From Anaerolineales bacterium (lineage in GTDB: Bacteria > Chloroflexota > Anaerolineae > Anaerolineales > UBA4823), in NCBI GenBank assembly GCA_016929095.1, contig JAFGJM010000026.1:1-64000 (forward strand): 64,000 bases of DNA, given 5' to 3'. The translations under genes were made by a program, and so were the position numbers. The notes under the pieces were generated by a model that saw nothing but the letters and a program-made list of their open reading frames with translations, did no database searches and was not told where the DNA came from. Positions 1 to 9,557 of this stretch are shown here, piece by piece (within the stretch, counting starts at the first letter, position 1; every line of letters begins with the position of its first letter).

Positions 1-50
1 AGCGAAGCGAAACATCTCACATTATTAAAGTATAGACCCTTCGCTTCGCT
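1..50. repeat. Inverted repeat AGCGAAGCGAA ... TTCGCTTCGCT (REP-like), probably truncated by window edge
   Basis: AGCGAAGCGAA at 1-11 is the exact reverse complement of TTCGCTTCGCT at 40-50. Confidence 0.6.
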
Positions 51-116
51 CAGGGTGACAGGCTTCTTTTGGGACAAATCCTACATAATATGTGTATATA
101 TATTTAGAATAATCGG

Positions 117-1076
117 TTAATGTATTAATCGTCTAGGTAAACGCCCGTTCCAGCGTTTTTGCCATCGATACCACAAAGCGATGAGCAACGCCAAAGAAAT
201 TAGTTTGAGATCAAACCCAAGGCTAATATGGCGGATATACAGCCGGTCAAAGCGTAATTTCTGACGGGGTGTCAGGTAATAACTGCCGGCGACCTGGGCT
301 AATCCGGCAATTCCCGGCTTGATCCGATGGCGTTCAGCGTATTCCGGCATTTTTTGGAGATAGGAATAGACTAAAACCGTACGCTGGGGGCGTGGTCCAA
401 CGAAACTCATTTCCCCTTTGAGAATGTTGATCAATTGAGGCAGTTCATCCAGGTGACTCTTACGTAACAACCTGCCCACTGGTAAGGCGCGCATATCGTG
501 AATGCTGGCCAGGATGGGGCCGGTCGCTTCTTCTGCGCCCTGGATCATGGTGCGGAATTTCAATTGATGAAATGTAATGCCGCCTTGCCCTACGGAGTTT
601 TTTACAAATAGCAGCGGACCCGGGTCTTCAAACCAGACCAGAAAAGCAGTGATAATCCAGAGCGGGGAGAGAAAAATCAGAGCCAGAATTGCCAATGTCC
701 GGTCGAACAGGCATTTCCAGGCAGGGGTTGGATCAACGTTGGGAATGACCTGTTGGTGAATTTGCATCACCGCTTTCTGGATTTCGGGCGAGGGCGGCGA
801 GTTGTTTTCCCATAAAGGTGTTTTCTGCCGGGTAGCTAAGAGCCCCCCCCAGAACGCCCCCATGACGCCTGCAAATATCATCCACAGTGGATGGAGTGAA
901 GAGATAAGGGTATACCAGGGAACAAAAGAACAGGCGCCGCCAAGCAGAAAAGCCACCCGGTAACGCCAGGTATCCGAAATACGGATGACCGCCAGGATAC
1001 GCTCAATAAGTATCGTCAGAGCGGCAAGGCAAACCGCCTGTATCATTCCAATGAGCAGATAGAGGGGAGCAGACAT
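117..1076 (-). CDS. Bacterial sugar transferase (undecaprenyl-phosphate glycosylphosphotransferase family)
   Basis: KCLFDRTLAILALIFLSPLW...LKFRTM...SHLDELPQLINILKGEMSFVGPRP, characteristic of the bacterial sugar transferase family. Confidence 0.92.
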   Translation of the reverse strand: MSAPLYLLIGMIQAVCLAALTILIERILAVIRISDTWRYRVAFLLGGACSFVPWYTLISSLHPLWMIFAGVMGAFWGGLLATRQKTPLWENNSPPSPEIQKAVMQIHQQVIPNVDPTPAWKCLFDRTLAILALIFLSPLWIITAFLVWFEDPGPLLFVKNSVGQGGITFHQLKFRTMIQGAEEATGPILASIHDMRALPVGRLLRKSHLDELPQLINILKGEMSFVGPRPQRTVLVYSYLQKMPEYAERHRIKPGIAGLAQVAGSYYLTPRQKLRFDRLYIRHISLGFDLKLISLALLIALWYRWQKRWNGRLPRRLIH

Positions 1077-1164
1077 GGGTAATCACGGGGATTATACCGT
1101 ATCGATAAAATAAAAACATGCGACGCGTTCATAAAACACTTCGCATGTTTATACGTAATTTTGT

Positions 1165-1192
1165 GTAGGGGCGATGCATGCATCGCCCCTAC
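1165..1192. repeat. Perfect 28-bp palindrome (REP-like)
   Basis: GTAGGGGCGATGCATGCATCGCCCCTAC is self-complementary along its whole length. Confidence 0.85.
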
Positions 1193-1209
1193 CATATATA
1201 AATTTAGGA

Positions 1210-3171
1210 TTACGGGCAAACCGTGTTTACATACACATCGTCGACATACATAGCGGTCACTCCGCCATCGCCATCGTTGTAAACGCCAAACCGCAGCTCC
1301 ACGGTTTGACCGGCGTATGGTGTCAGATCGGCGGTCAAGTTCTCCCAGGCATCGGTATCGGCTCTTTGCCACAGGATGTAGTGCAGAGTACCTTCTGCAT
1401 CCTTAATGGCCAGGTATTGCGCGTCGCCGGCCATCATCGCTTGAGGCGAATTCTCATCGAATTCTCCGGTTGGTACGGCTGCCAATGGCACGGCATTGGC
1501 GGATTCTGTGGTGGTGGCGTATATCCAATAATCCATCAAGGCGCTGGTCGCTACCGATGGGATTTTTATCGATTGCGTGAAGATGGAGAAACTATATGTG
1601 TTATCCCATTTGGATGTGATGCCGGCTAACATCGACCATTTATTGCTATGGGCCTTGGCGGTTGTATAGCGGGCTATGTATTGAGAATTTCGAATAACCC
1701 AGCCATTGGTTTTTTCAAACTTCGGATTTGTGACGATATTCGTATTACAGCCTTCTACAGGTGCGGGTGGTATCGTACCAGGATCGACACAATGCACCAA
1801 TGAAACGTCATCCACGAACATACCCGTGACACCGCCCTCGCCATCATTATAGGTGCCGAACACCAATTGCAGCCGCTGTCCATCGAAACCCTCTAATAGG
1901 AAGGTATATTTCACCCAGGCGTCGACATCATCTTTTTCCTGCATCAGGGTAGCAAGCGTGTTGTGGTTGGTGTCTAAAAGTTTAACATAGTTAACGTCGC
2001 CAGCCAGCACTTCATCTGATGATTCAAGACCATTGGCTTCTGAAGATAGAGCCGCGGTCGTGTATTCGGTACTGTCTTGATAAATCCAGAAGGTCAGTGT
2101 TACGGCAACAGTAGCGGTGGGAATATCGACATACTGGCTGAACACTGAATAACTGTATGTGTTTAACCAGGGGTGGAAAATACCGGTGCGCATGGAGCGC
2201 AAGCCTTTGTGCGCTTCCCAGGTGGAATAGCCGGCTGGGAATCTTGAACCGTGAATATGCCAGGCTTTGTCCTTTTCAAACTTGCCGTTCACCACTTCTT
2301 CATAACAACCCGGCGCCAGAGCGGCTGTGAAATTAACCCCGGTTTGCGAGTTGTAAACATCGATCGTGTTGCCAGAATCAGGGAAGGCGTAACCATTTCT
2401 TCGCAGATTTAATGTATACACGCCTGGGTTCAGATTGTTTAATACATATTCTCCATTGAGGTCAGTGGTGGTGTAATACGGAGACCCGGCGTCCAGTTGC
2501 ACACCTTGTACCGGAGAACCATATTCATCGATAACCTGACCGGAAACGCTATAGCTGGGCGCATTTTGGAAGCCGGCAAATGGCATATAGGCGAATGATG
2601 GTTTGTCTACATCTGCCATTAATGCAAATTCGCCCAGTACGCAGCTTTCAACGGATATCTGGTTAGCTGCTGTGTCCTGTTTATATGTGGCTGAGGAGGA
2701 GCAGAGCGCGCCAACTTCCTGCCACTCCCCGGGGATTTCCTGCCAGTAGAAGAGCTTGAGCAGGCTTTCCTGGCTGACATCGGCAGGTTCATTGTAGATC
2801 ATTGTTACCGTGGCATTGAGGAGAAGTTCGACCTGTTCACCGCTGCCGTCATCAGCCCGTACTAAAAACGGGGTAAGCGACTCACCTCGCCACTCAGTCG
2901 CATTGAGCGATGTTTCCAAAGCATAAAGGTCAACGATAGTCTCTTTATCGACGGAATTCGCGGGAAAATCAATGCTTACGTTAACATTTGCAAGAGTACC
3001 AGCGCTGGATGGCGACAGGGTGATGCTGGTATATGGAGGGTCTTCCTCGGCAGGGATAGCAGCTTGTGATACGCCAGGGACGAGAAAGAACTGGGTTAAG
3101 CCCGCCAGGATGAGACAGGCTATTAAAAAAATTAGAAAGAACCTTTGGGGAAATTTATTGTAGCTGGACAT
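1210..3171 (-). CDS. Secreted protein with carboxypeptidase-regulatory-like (CarboxypepD_reg) domain and two duplicated C-terminal beta-sandwich-like modules
   Basis: Signal peptide; SVSGQVIDEYGSPVQGVQLDAGSPYYTTTDLNGEYVLNNLNPGVYTL; repeated FEK...W/MFVDDVSLVHC and MYVDDVYVNTVCP modules. Confidence 0.75.
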   Translation of the reverse strand: MSSYNKFPQRFFLIFLIACLILAGLTQFFLVPGVSQAAIPAEEDPPYTSITLSPSSAGTLANVNVSIDFPANSVDKETIVDLYALETSLNATEWRGESLTPFLVRADDGSGEQVELLLNATVTMIYNEPADVSQESLLKLFYWQEIPGEWQEVGALCSSSATYKQDTAANQISVESCVLGEFALMADVDKPSFAYMPFAGFQNAPSYSVSGQVIDEYGSPVQGVQLDAGSPYYTTTDLNGEYVLNNLNPGVYTLNLRRNGYAFPDSGNTIDVYNSQTGVNFTAALAPGCYEEVVNGKFEKDKAWHIHGSRFPAGYSTWEAHKGLRSMRTGIFHPWLNTYSYSVFSQYVDIPTATVAVTLTFWIYQDSTEYTTAALSSEANGLESSDEVLAGDVNYVKLLDTNHNTLATLMQEKDDVDAWVKYTFLLEGFDGQRLQLVFGTYNDGEGGVTGMFVDDVSLVHCVDPGTIPPAPVEGCNTNIVTNPKFEKTNGWVIRNSQYIARYTTAKAHSNKWSMLAGITSKWDNTYSFSIFTQSIKIPSVATSALMDYWIYATTTESANAVPLAAVPTGEFDENSPQAMMAGDAQYLAIKDAEGTLHYILWQRADTDAWENLTADLTPYAGQTVELRFGVYNDGDGGVTAMYVDDVYVNTVCP

Positions 3172-3348
3172 AATCTACACTCCTTTTTCCAATGAATTGA
3201 CCGAAAAGTGAAGAAAAAATACCAGTGAGATAACAAAAAAAAATGTATGTAATATACAGGTTATCACCTAATGATGTAATTGACAAGTGTGAAGATAAGA
3301 AAAGTGACTAAAATTTTAACAATTAATCGAAAAAAAACTCCCGAAATC

Positions 3349-3377
3349 TTGACAAAACGGCAAAAATAGCATAAGAT
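3349..3377 (+). promoter_or_regulatory. Sigma-70-type promoter, TTGACA-17-TAAGAT
   Basis: TTGACA at 3349-3354 and TAAGAT at 3372-3377 separated by 17 nt, upstream of the TetR gene. Confidence 0.7.
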
Positions 3378-3397
3378 ATGAACGAACGTTCGTTCAT
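3378..3397. promoter_or_regulatory. 20-bp perfect palindrome, probable TetR operator
   Basis: ATGAACGAACGTTCGTTCAT directly abuts the -10 element and precedes the TetR start at 3410. Confidence 0.75.
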
Positions 3398-3409
3398 ACT
3401 GGAGAGACA

Positions 3410-4018
3410 ATGGATGAATTAACCCCTAAACGCGGCGAGCAAACCCGCAAAGAAATTCTTCAAGTTGCTCACGATCTCTTTGTCCAACAGGGCTACCACG
3501 GCACTTCCATGCGCCAGATCGCAAAAAATGCTCATATGGCGTTGGGCGGCTTATATAATTATTTCGAGAGTAAAGAAATGGTATTTAAAGATGTTTTTTG
3601 GGAATATCACCCTTACCGCGATATTTTGCCTTTTTTGCTAGATGCTGAAGGTGACACTATTGAGGAATTTATTCACCATGCGACTACCCTTATGGAAAAT
3701 GCATTATTCTCCCATCCCGATTTTTTGAATATCATGTTTATCGAAATGGTGGAATTCAAAGGCATTCATACCGGCGAGATATTCCAATTCCTCTTCCCCC
3801 AGGGGATGCAGATTGCGCAGGGTTTTTTGGAAAAATACAAAGACCAGATTCGTCCAATATCCCCATACATCTTTATGCGTTCCATATTGTCTTTATTTTT
3901 TGGATATTTCGTCACCGGGATAGTCATATCCAAATATACACCACCCGAATTCAATACCAACGCTATGGCGCAACTTACCGATATCTATCTACATGGCATT
4001 TTGGAGAGTAAACCATGA
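3410..4018 (+). CDS. TetR/AcrR family transcriptional regulator
   Basis: N-terminal HTH: TRKEILQVAHDLFVQQGYHGTSMRQIAKNAHMALGGLYNYFESKE. Confidence 0.95.
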   Translation: MDELTPKRGEQTRKEILQVAHDLFVQQGYHGTSMRQIAKNAHMALGGLYNYFESKEMVFKDVFWEYHPYRDILPFLLDAEGDTIEEFIHHATTLMENALFSHPDFLNIMFIEMVEFKGIHTGEIFQFLFPQGMQIAQGFLEKYKDQIRPISPYIFMRSILSLFFGYFVTGIVISKYTPPEFNTNAMAQLTDIYLHGILESKP

Positions 4019-5142
4019 ATTCACGGCTTGTTTCTCTGATCCGTAAAGAATTTATCCAGCTATTCCGTGATAAACGGATGTTAGCTTTGATCCTGGTTTT
4101 ACCGCTTATGCAATTATTCTTATTAGGCTACGCGGCGACCAATGAGGTTCGTAATATACCTCTGGCAGTTTTCGATCAAAGCCTTACCCCAGAAAGCCGT
4201 GAATTTTTGGAACTATTCCAGGCAACCGATTATTTCAAGTTATCCTATTCGGTCAACTCAGATGCGGAGATACGTGATTTAATCGAAAAAGGTAAGGCGG
4301 GGGTAGGATTGATCATTCCGCCCGATTATGCAACTCGAATAAACCAAAACCAGGCTCAGGTGGCGTTCATTTTAGATGGGACGGATCCCACTATGGCAAC
4401 CACAGCATTATCGGCAGCTCAACTTATCGGGCAGAATTACGCTACAGAGTTAATGGTGGAAAAAATGGCGCGCAGTGGGATGAATTTGGACATGACCTTG
4501 CCTGTAGAAATACGCACCACCGTTTGGTACAACCCGGACATGATTTCTGCTTATTTTATGATCCCGGGCGTGATTGGCATGATCCTATATACAATCACCG
4601 CCATCTTGACTGCCACATCTGTGGTACGTGAACGAGAGCGCGGAACCATCGAGCAGCTTATCGTCACACCCATCCGCTCCTGGGAGCTTGTGGTTGGAAA
4701 GATCCTGCCTTATGTCATCCTCAGCCTGTTTGATACAGTAGAAGTCCTTGTGGTTGGGCACTTTTGGTTTGGTGTACCGGTGCGTGGTTCGGTGCTATTG
4801 ATTATCATACTATCGATCTTATTCTTATTCACCGGTTTGGGCATAGGGTTATTCGCATCCACCGTCGCCAACACCCAGCAAGAAGCCATGTTAAGCGTAT
4901 TCATGACATTGCTACCATCAATATTTCTGGCGGGATTTTTCTTCCCTATTGCCAATATGCCCAAGGTATTGCAGTGGATTTCATATATTCTACCATTGCG
5001 ATATTTTCTTAAAATTATCCGGGTATTGTTGCTTAAAGGAGTGGGGTTAGGGGCTATAAAAGAGGAAGTATTTGCCTTATTCTTGTTCGGTCTACTGATC
5101 ATGGGGGCAGCAACAATGCGTTTCCGGAAACGGTTAGATTAG
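4015..5142 (+). CDS. ABC-2 type transporter permease (YhhJ/YbhR-like)
   Basis: KEFIQLFRDKRMLALILVLPLMQLFLLGYAA...RERERGTIEQLIVTPI; overlaps the TetR stop by 4 nt. Confidence 0.92.
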   Translation: MNSRLVSLIRKEFIQLFRDKRMLALILVLPLMQLFLLGYAATNEVRNIPLAVFDQSLTPESREFLELFQATDYFKLSYSVNSDAEIRDLIEKGKAGVGLIIPPDYATRINQNQAQVAFILDGTDPTMATTALSAAQLIGQNYATELMVEKMARSGMNLDMTLPVEIRTTVWYNPDMISAYFMIPGVIGMILYTITAILTATSVVRERERGTIEQLIVTPIRSWELVVGKILPYVILSLFDTVEVLVVGHFWFGVPVRGSVLLIIILSILFLFTGLGIGLFASTVANTQQEAMLSVFMTLLPSIFLAGFFFPIANMPKVLQWISYILPLRYFLKIIRVLLLKGVGLGAIKEEVFALFLFGLLIMGAATMRFRKRLD

Positions 5143-5161
5143 TATTATGATGGAGGTATCA

Positions 5162-6589
5162 ATGAACCAAAATGGTATTGACAAGCAAGCGCCGAATTCG
5201 GGCTTTGGAAAACGCTTTCAGCAATTCTTCACAAAACACCCCATCGATACCCGAAAGCGGATCATTATCCTGGTTGTATTTGTGGTTGTATTAGGGGGCT
5301 GGTATTTTATCAGCCAGTGGAACTACAATAACAATAACGTGCTAAAAGCTTCGGGTATAGTTGAAGCCGAAGATGTCGTGATGGCGCCAGAGCTTTCGGG
5401 TAAGGTGGTAGAAATTATGGCAGAAAAGGGGGAGAAGGTTAGTGCGGGCGATCCGTTATTCCGGTTGGGTGATGAAATGCTGCAGGCACAGCGGAACCAG
5501 GCGGCTGCAGCATTGCAATCTGCCCAGGCAAACCTGGCAGCGGCGGAAAATGGAATTGTTAGTGCAGAAGTGGCTCAGAAAACAGCACAGATAAACCTTG
5601 AAGTCGCTCGGGCAAATACCGAGGCGGCGCGTCTGCCTGTTCAAAAATCCTTAGACGATTTAACCATCAATGCCGCAGCCGCGCGTGGTGAGGCAGCTCG
5701 TAATGTGGCAGCGGCGAACCGGGCTGTTCGTGATGCCACATATTACCTGGATAATTATTTGGTTTCATCGCTGCAAGAAAATTTTACGCCTGCTGAGGGC
5801 ATATCTGTAACCCAAAAACTGCTTAACCAGGCGCGTACTGCCTTCGAGCCTTATCGCAACGATTCAATTCATAATGATCGGCGCCAAGATTTGAAAGAAG
5901 CATTGGATAATGCACAAAGCGAATATGACAGTGCGGTGCGTCGTATTGAATTGGAAGCCGCGCTGGAAGCCGCAGAAACCCAGCTGCGTAAAGCAGAAGA
6001 CGACCTGGCAAAACTGCAAGATGGTCCTAACCCCCAGGATGTTGCCATATTGGAAGCCAATTTAGCTGCCATCGATGCTGTTCCCAAGCAGGCAGAAGTG
6101 CAATTGGAAGCTGCACAAAACGGAGTTGAAACAGCTCGCTCTCAGTTGAAAGCTGCTAAAGCGGCGGTAGCCCAGGCTCAGGCTGCTCTGGATCTAATTG
6201 ACCTGCAGATCCGAAAATTGACGGTTGTATCGCCCATCGATGGTGTTGTGCTTTCAAGCAGTGTGGAAGTTGGCGAAGTGATACAGGCAAGTTCATCGGC
6301 GATGACTGTTGGAAAGTTATCCACACTGAAAATAACCGTATATTTACCCGAGTATCGCATTGGCGAAGTATCGCTTGGTCAAATAACCTCGGTGACGGTG
6401 GATTCATTCCCCGATGAGAAATTTCAAGCGGCAGTCGTTTACATATCCGATAAGGCTGAGTTCACACCCCGAAATGTGCAAACTGTCGAAGGACGGAGAA
6501 ATACAGTCTTCGCTATTGAGTTGTCCATCGAAAATGAAGATGGAAGACTCAAACCCGGAATGCCTGCCGATGTGAGTTTTATTAAGTAG
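5162..6589 (+). CDS. HlyD family membrane fusion/efflux periplasmic adaptor
   Basis: N-terminal TM, biotinyl-lipoyl-like half motifs, long coiled coil; GGAGG RBS before 5162. Confidence 0.92.
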   Translation: MNQNGIDKQAPNSGFGKRFQQFFTKHPIDTRKRIIILVVFVVVLGGWYFISQWNYNNNNVLKASGIVEAEDVVMAPELSGKVVEIMAEKGEKVSAGDPLFRLGDEMLQAQRNQAAAALQSAQANLAAAENGIVSAEVAQKTAQINLEVARANTEAARLPVQKSLDDLTINAAAARGEAARNVAAANRAVRDATYYLDNYLVSSLQENFTPAEGISVTQKLLNQARTAFEPYRNDSIHNDRRQDLKEALDNAQSEYDSAVRRIELEAALEAAETQLRKAEDDLAKLQDGPNPQDVAILEANLAAIDAVPKQAEVQLEAAQNGVETARSQLKAAKAAVAQAQAALDLIDLQIRKLTVVSPIDGVVLSSSVEVGEVIQASSSAMTVGKLSTLKITVYLPEYRIGEVSLGQITSVTVDSFPDEKFQAAVVYISDKAEFTPRNVQTVEGRRNTVFAIELSIENEDGRLKPGMPADVSFIK

Positions 6590-6597
6590 AGTTCTCT

Positions 6598-7557
6598 ATG
6601 GAATGGCTTATTGAAATCTCACATCTCAATCGCTGGTTCGGTGCGATAAAAGCTGTTCAGGATGTTAATTTCCAGGTAGCAGAGGGTGAAATTTTTGGAT
6701 TGGTAGGCCCCGATGGTGCCGGGAAAACAACCACGCTACGTTTACTGTGTGGTGCATACCATCCGACGCAAGTGAGCGATCAAACAACAACAATCCGAGT
6801 TGGTGGATACGATGTACTCAAAGAAACCGAATTAGCTCGCTCTCAACTCGGTTATCTTTCTCAGCGTTTTTCTCTGTATGAGGATCTGACTGTATTGGAA
6901 AATATCCGATTTTTTGCCGAAATTCGCGGCCTTTCATCAAGGGACTGGCAACCGCGCTGTTTGGAAATCCTTGATTTTGTTGGACTGATTGATTTCAAAG
7001 ATAGACGCGCCGGTCAGCTTTCGGGGGGAATGAAGCAGAAATTGGGTTTAGCCTCGGCACTGGTTTCTCGCCCAAGGATTTTATTACTGGACGAACCTAC
7101 TACCGGGGTGGATCCGGTTACTCGCCAGGACTTCTGGCAGCTTATCATCCATCTGGTTGCCACTCCGCAAAATGGCCAGGGGGTGTGTGTGCTGATTTCT
7201 ACTCCTTATATGGACGAAGCATCTCGCTGCCACCGTCTTGCTTTCATGCGAGGCGGAAAAATTATTTCTAAAGGCACCGCCGATCAAATGCGCGCAACAT
7301 TGAAAGAGCGAATAGTGGAATTGCGTGGAACACCCTTGCCCTTATTGAAACGGATTGCATTACAGAATCCTGACATTGAAGATGTAACTGCCTTTGGTGA
7401 CAGGTTGCACTTGCGCATGAAAAAAAGTTTAGAACAGAAGATTATCGATAGCTTGCAGGTATCGATTCAACAGGCAGGCGGATTTTTTGATCAGGCCCGT
7501 GCCATTCCACCATCTTTAGAAGATGTTTTCATTGACCTGGCGAACAAAGATGATTGA
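6598..7557 (+). CDS. ABC transporter ATP-binding protein
   Basis: Walker A GPDGAGKTT, signature LSGGMKQKLGLA, Walker B ILLLDEPTTGVDP. Confidence 0.95.
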   Translation: MEWLIEISHLNRWFGAIKAVQDVNFQVAEGEIFGLVGPDGAGKTTTLRLLCGAYHPTQVSDQTTTIRVGGYDVLKETELARSQLGYLSQRFSLYEDLTVLENIRFFAEIRGLSSRDWQPRCLEILDFVGLIDFKDRRAGQLSGGMKQKLGLASALVSRPRILLLDEPTTGVDPVTRQDFWQLIIHLVATPQNGQGVCVLISTPYMDEASRCHRLAFMRGGKIISKGTADQMRATLKERIVELRGTPLPLLKRIALQNPDIEDVTAFGDRLHLRMKKSLEQKIIDSLQVSIQQAGGFFDQARAIPPSLEDVFIDLANKDD

Positions 7558-8491
7558 TATAGATAAACCCGCTATCCAGGTAGATAACCTGACTCGTCGT
7601 TTTGGTAATTTTGTAGCTGTAGATCATGTTTCATTCCATGTTCAACCCAGCGAAATTGTAGGCTACCTTGGCCCTAATGGTTCCGGAAAGACGACCACCA
7701 TTCGTATGCTTTTAGGATTGTTAAAGCCCAATGAGGGATCTGCCAGTGTACTGGGTTTCGATATTGCCCGCCAGTCAGAACAAATCCGCGCCGTTTGTGG
7801 GTATATGTCGCAGAAGTTTGCTATCTATGATGACTTGACGGTGTGGGAGAATTTGCAGTTCTACGCGGGTGTATATGGCATTGTTGAAAAATCTGAAATA
7901 CGAAAAACGATGGCGCATGTCGGACTAAACGAACAGGCAGATATTCTGACCCGCGAGCTATCTACTGGTTGGCGGCAACGCTTAGCCCTGGGGATTGCAT
8001 TAGTTCATAACCCGCGATTATTGTTTTTAGATGAACCGACATCGGGAGTGGATCCAAATGCCCGCCGTACATTTTGGGATTTGATCTATGATCTATCAGC
8101 CCAAGGGGTAACCATTTTGGTTACTACTCACTATATGGATGAAGCAGAATACTGCAATAGAGTGGGAATTATGCGAGATGGGTGTTTACTGGCGATGGAT
8201 ACCCCTTCAGCTCTGAAAGAGAACGCTTTACCCGGTTTAGCCTGGGATGTTTTTGCAGAACCGCTTATGACTGCGCTTACAGTACTGGAGAAATGTCCAT
8301 GGGTGATACGGGCGGGGCTGGCTGGTGACCACCTGCGCGCCATTACCCCTTCGGATGTTTCGCAAAAAACCCTGACATCGTTTTTGCATGAGAATGGGAT
8401 ATCTCAGGCAAGTATTGCGCGGGTGGAGCCGTCTTTGGAAGATGTCTTTTTAGCTCTGGCGGCTCGTCCTCAAAAGCAACCTGACGTATAA
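7550..8491 (+). CDS. ABC transporter ATP-binding protein
   Basis: Walker A GPNGSGKTT, Walker B LLFLDEPTSGVDP, atypical signature LSTGWRQRLALG; start overlaps previous stop by 8 nt. Confidence 0.93.
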   Translation: MIDIDKPAIQVDNLTRRFGNFVAVDHVSFHVQPSEIVGYLGPNGSGKTTTIRMLLGLLKPNEGSASVLGFDIARQSEQIRAVCGYMSQKFAIYDDLTVWENLQFYAGVYGIVEKSEIRKTMAHVGLNEQADILTRELSTGWRQRLALGIALVHNPRLLFLDEPTSGVDPNARRTFWDLIYDLSAQGVTILVTTHYMDEAEYCNRVGIMRDGCLLAMDTPSALKENALPGLAWDVFAEPLMTALTVLEKCPWVIRAGLAGDHLRAITPSDVSQKTLTSFLHENGISQASIARVEPSLEDVFLALAARPQKQPDV

Positions 8492-8498
8492 TTACCCC

Positions 8499-9515
8499 AT
8501 GAAACTTTCCACGCCTGGCGCGATTTTTATAGGTATGCTTCAACGCGGCTATTTAATCGTTCCCTCAGGTCAGGCTTATTTAGATATCCCTGCCGGTAAT
8601 TTGCTGTATGCCTCTGTAGGCTGGCTGCTGTGGAAGCCTGATTCATCTCCCGGAATGGTGGCGCGGGTAGGGGAGGATTACCCGCAAGTCTGGGTGGATA
8701 TGTTCCAGGAAAAAGGGCTGGATACGCGCGGCATAACCATCCTGCCCGAAGCCGTGGATGTGCGCCATTTTTGTGCGTTCACCAGCCGCACAACCCGCGT
8801 GAACGATGATCCGGTGAGCCATTTTGCCCGTCTGGAACTGCAGTTTCCCAAGGCGTTGTTAGGTTATCAACCGCCTTCCCAAATTGACAGTCGGACGCGC
8901 TTGAAAGTCACCTCGTTACGCCAGGGGGATATACCGGACCTTTACCTGGATGCCAGCGCAGCGCACCTGTGTCCGGTAGATTATCTCACGCACAGCTTGC
9001 TTCCGGCTTTGTTGCGCCAGTCGCAGGTTTCAACCATAACCCTCGATCCGGCAGCCGGGTATATGAATCCTACTTATTTTAATTTAGCGCCCACCCTGGT
9101 CACCGGACTGTCGGCATTCTTACCCTCGGAAGAGGAACTTCGTTTTCTTTTCCAGGGTCGCAGCACAGACTTATGGGAAATGATGGAGGCATTGGCGGCT
9201 TACGGATGCGATTTGATCGTGGTGAAGCGCGGTGAGGGTGGGCAGGCGCTTCTCGATTGGCCGGCGCATAAAAAATGGGAAATTCCTGCCTATCCATCCC
9301 GTATGGTCGATCCGAGCGGCGCCGGAGATGCTTTTTGCGGAGGATTTCTGGCAGGATATCGCAATACATATGATCCGTTGGCAGCGGTTCTGTGGGGTAA
9401 TATTGCTGCTTCTCTGGTTGTGGAGGGCAGCGGCGCCTTTTATGCCCTGGATGCTCTCCCCGGGTTAGCAGAAGCACGCCTGGAGGCGATCCGCCAGGGA
9501 GTGAGGAGGGTTTAA
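8499..9515 (+). CDS. PfkB family carbohydrate kinase
   Basis: C-terminal motif DPSGAGDAFCGGFLAGY. Confidence 0.88.
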   Translation: MKLSTPGAIFIGMLQRGYLIVPSGQAYLDIPAGNLLYASVGWLLWKPDSSPGMVARVGEDYPQVWVDMFQEKGLDTRGITILPEAVDVRHFCAFTSRTTRVNDDPVSHFARLELQFPKALLGYQPPSQIDSRTRLKVTSLRQGDIPDLYLDASAAHLCPVDYLTHSLLPALLRQSQVSTITLDPAAGYMNPTYFNLAPTLVTGLSAFLPSEEELRFLFQGRSTDLWEMMEALAAYGCDLIVVKRGEGGQALLDWPAHKKWEIPAYPSRMVDPSGAGDAFCGGFLAGYRNTYDPLAAVLWGNIAASLVVEGSGAFYALDALPGLAEARLEAIRQGVRRV

Positions 9516-9517
9516 TA

Positions 9518-9554
9518 ACAGATCTCCGAGGTATCAAAGACCTCGGAGATCTGT
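9518..9554. repeat. 15-bp perfect inverted repeat with 7-nt loop (REP-like or bidirectional terminator)
   Basis: ACAGATCTCCGAGGT-ATCAAAG-ACCTCGGAGATCTGT. Confidence 0.85.
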
Positions 9555-9557
9555 ATA

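Noticed and set aside
1174-1629. 151-aa plus-strand ORF
   Set aside because: Antisense to the secreted protein gene and begins inside a palindrome; no domain support.
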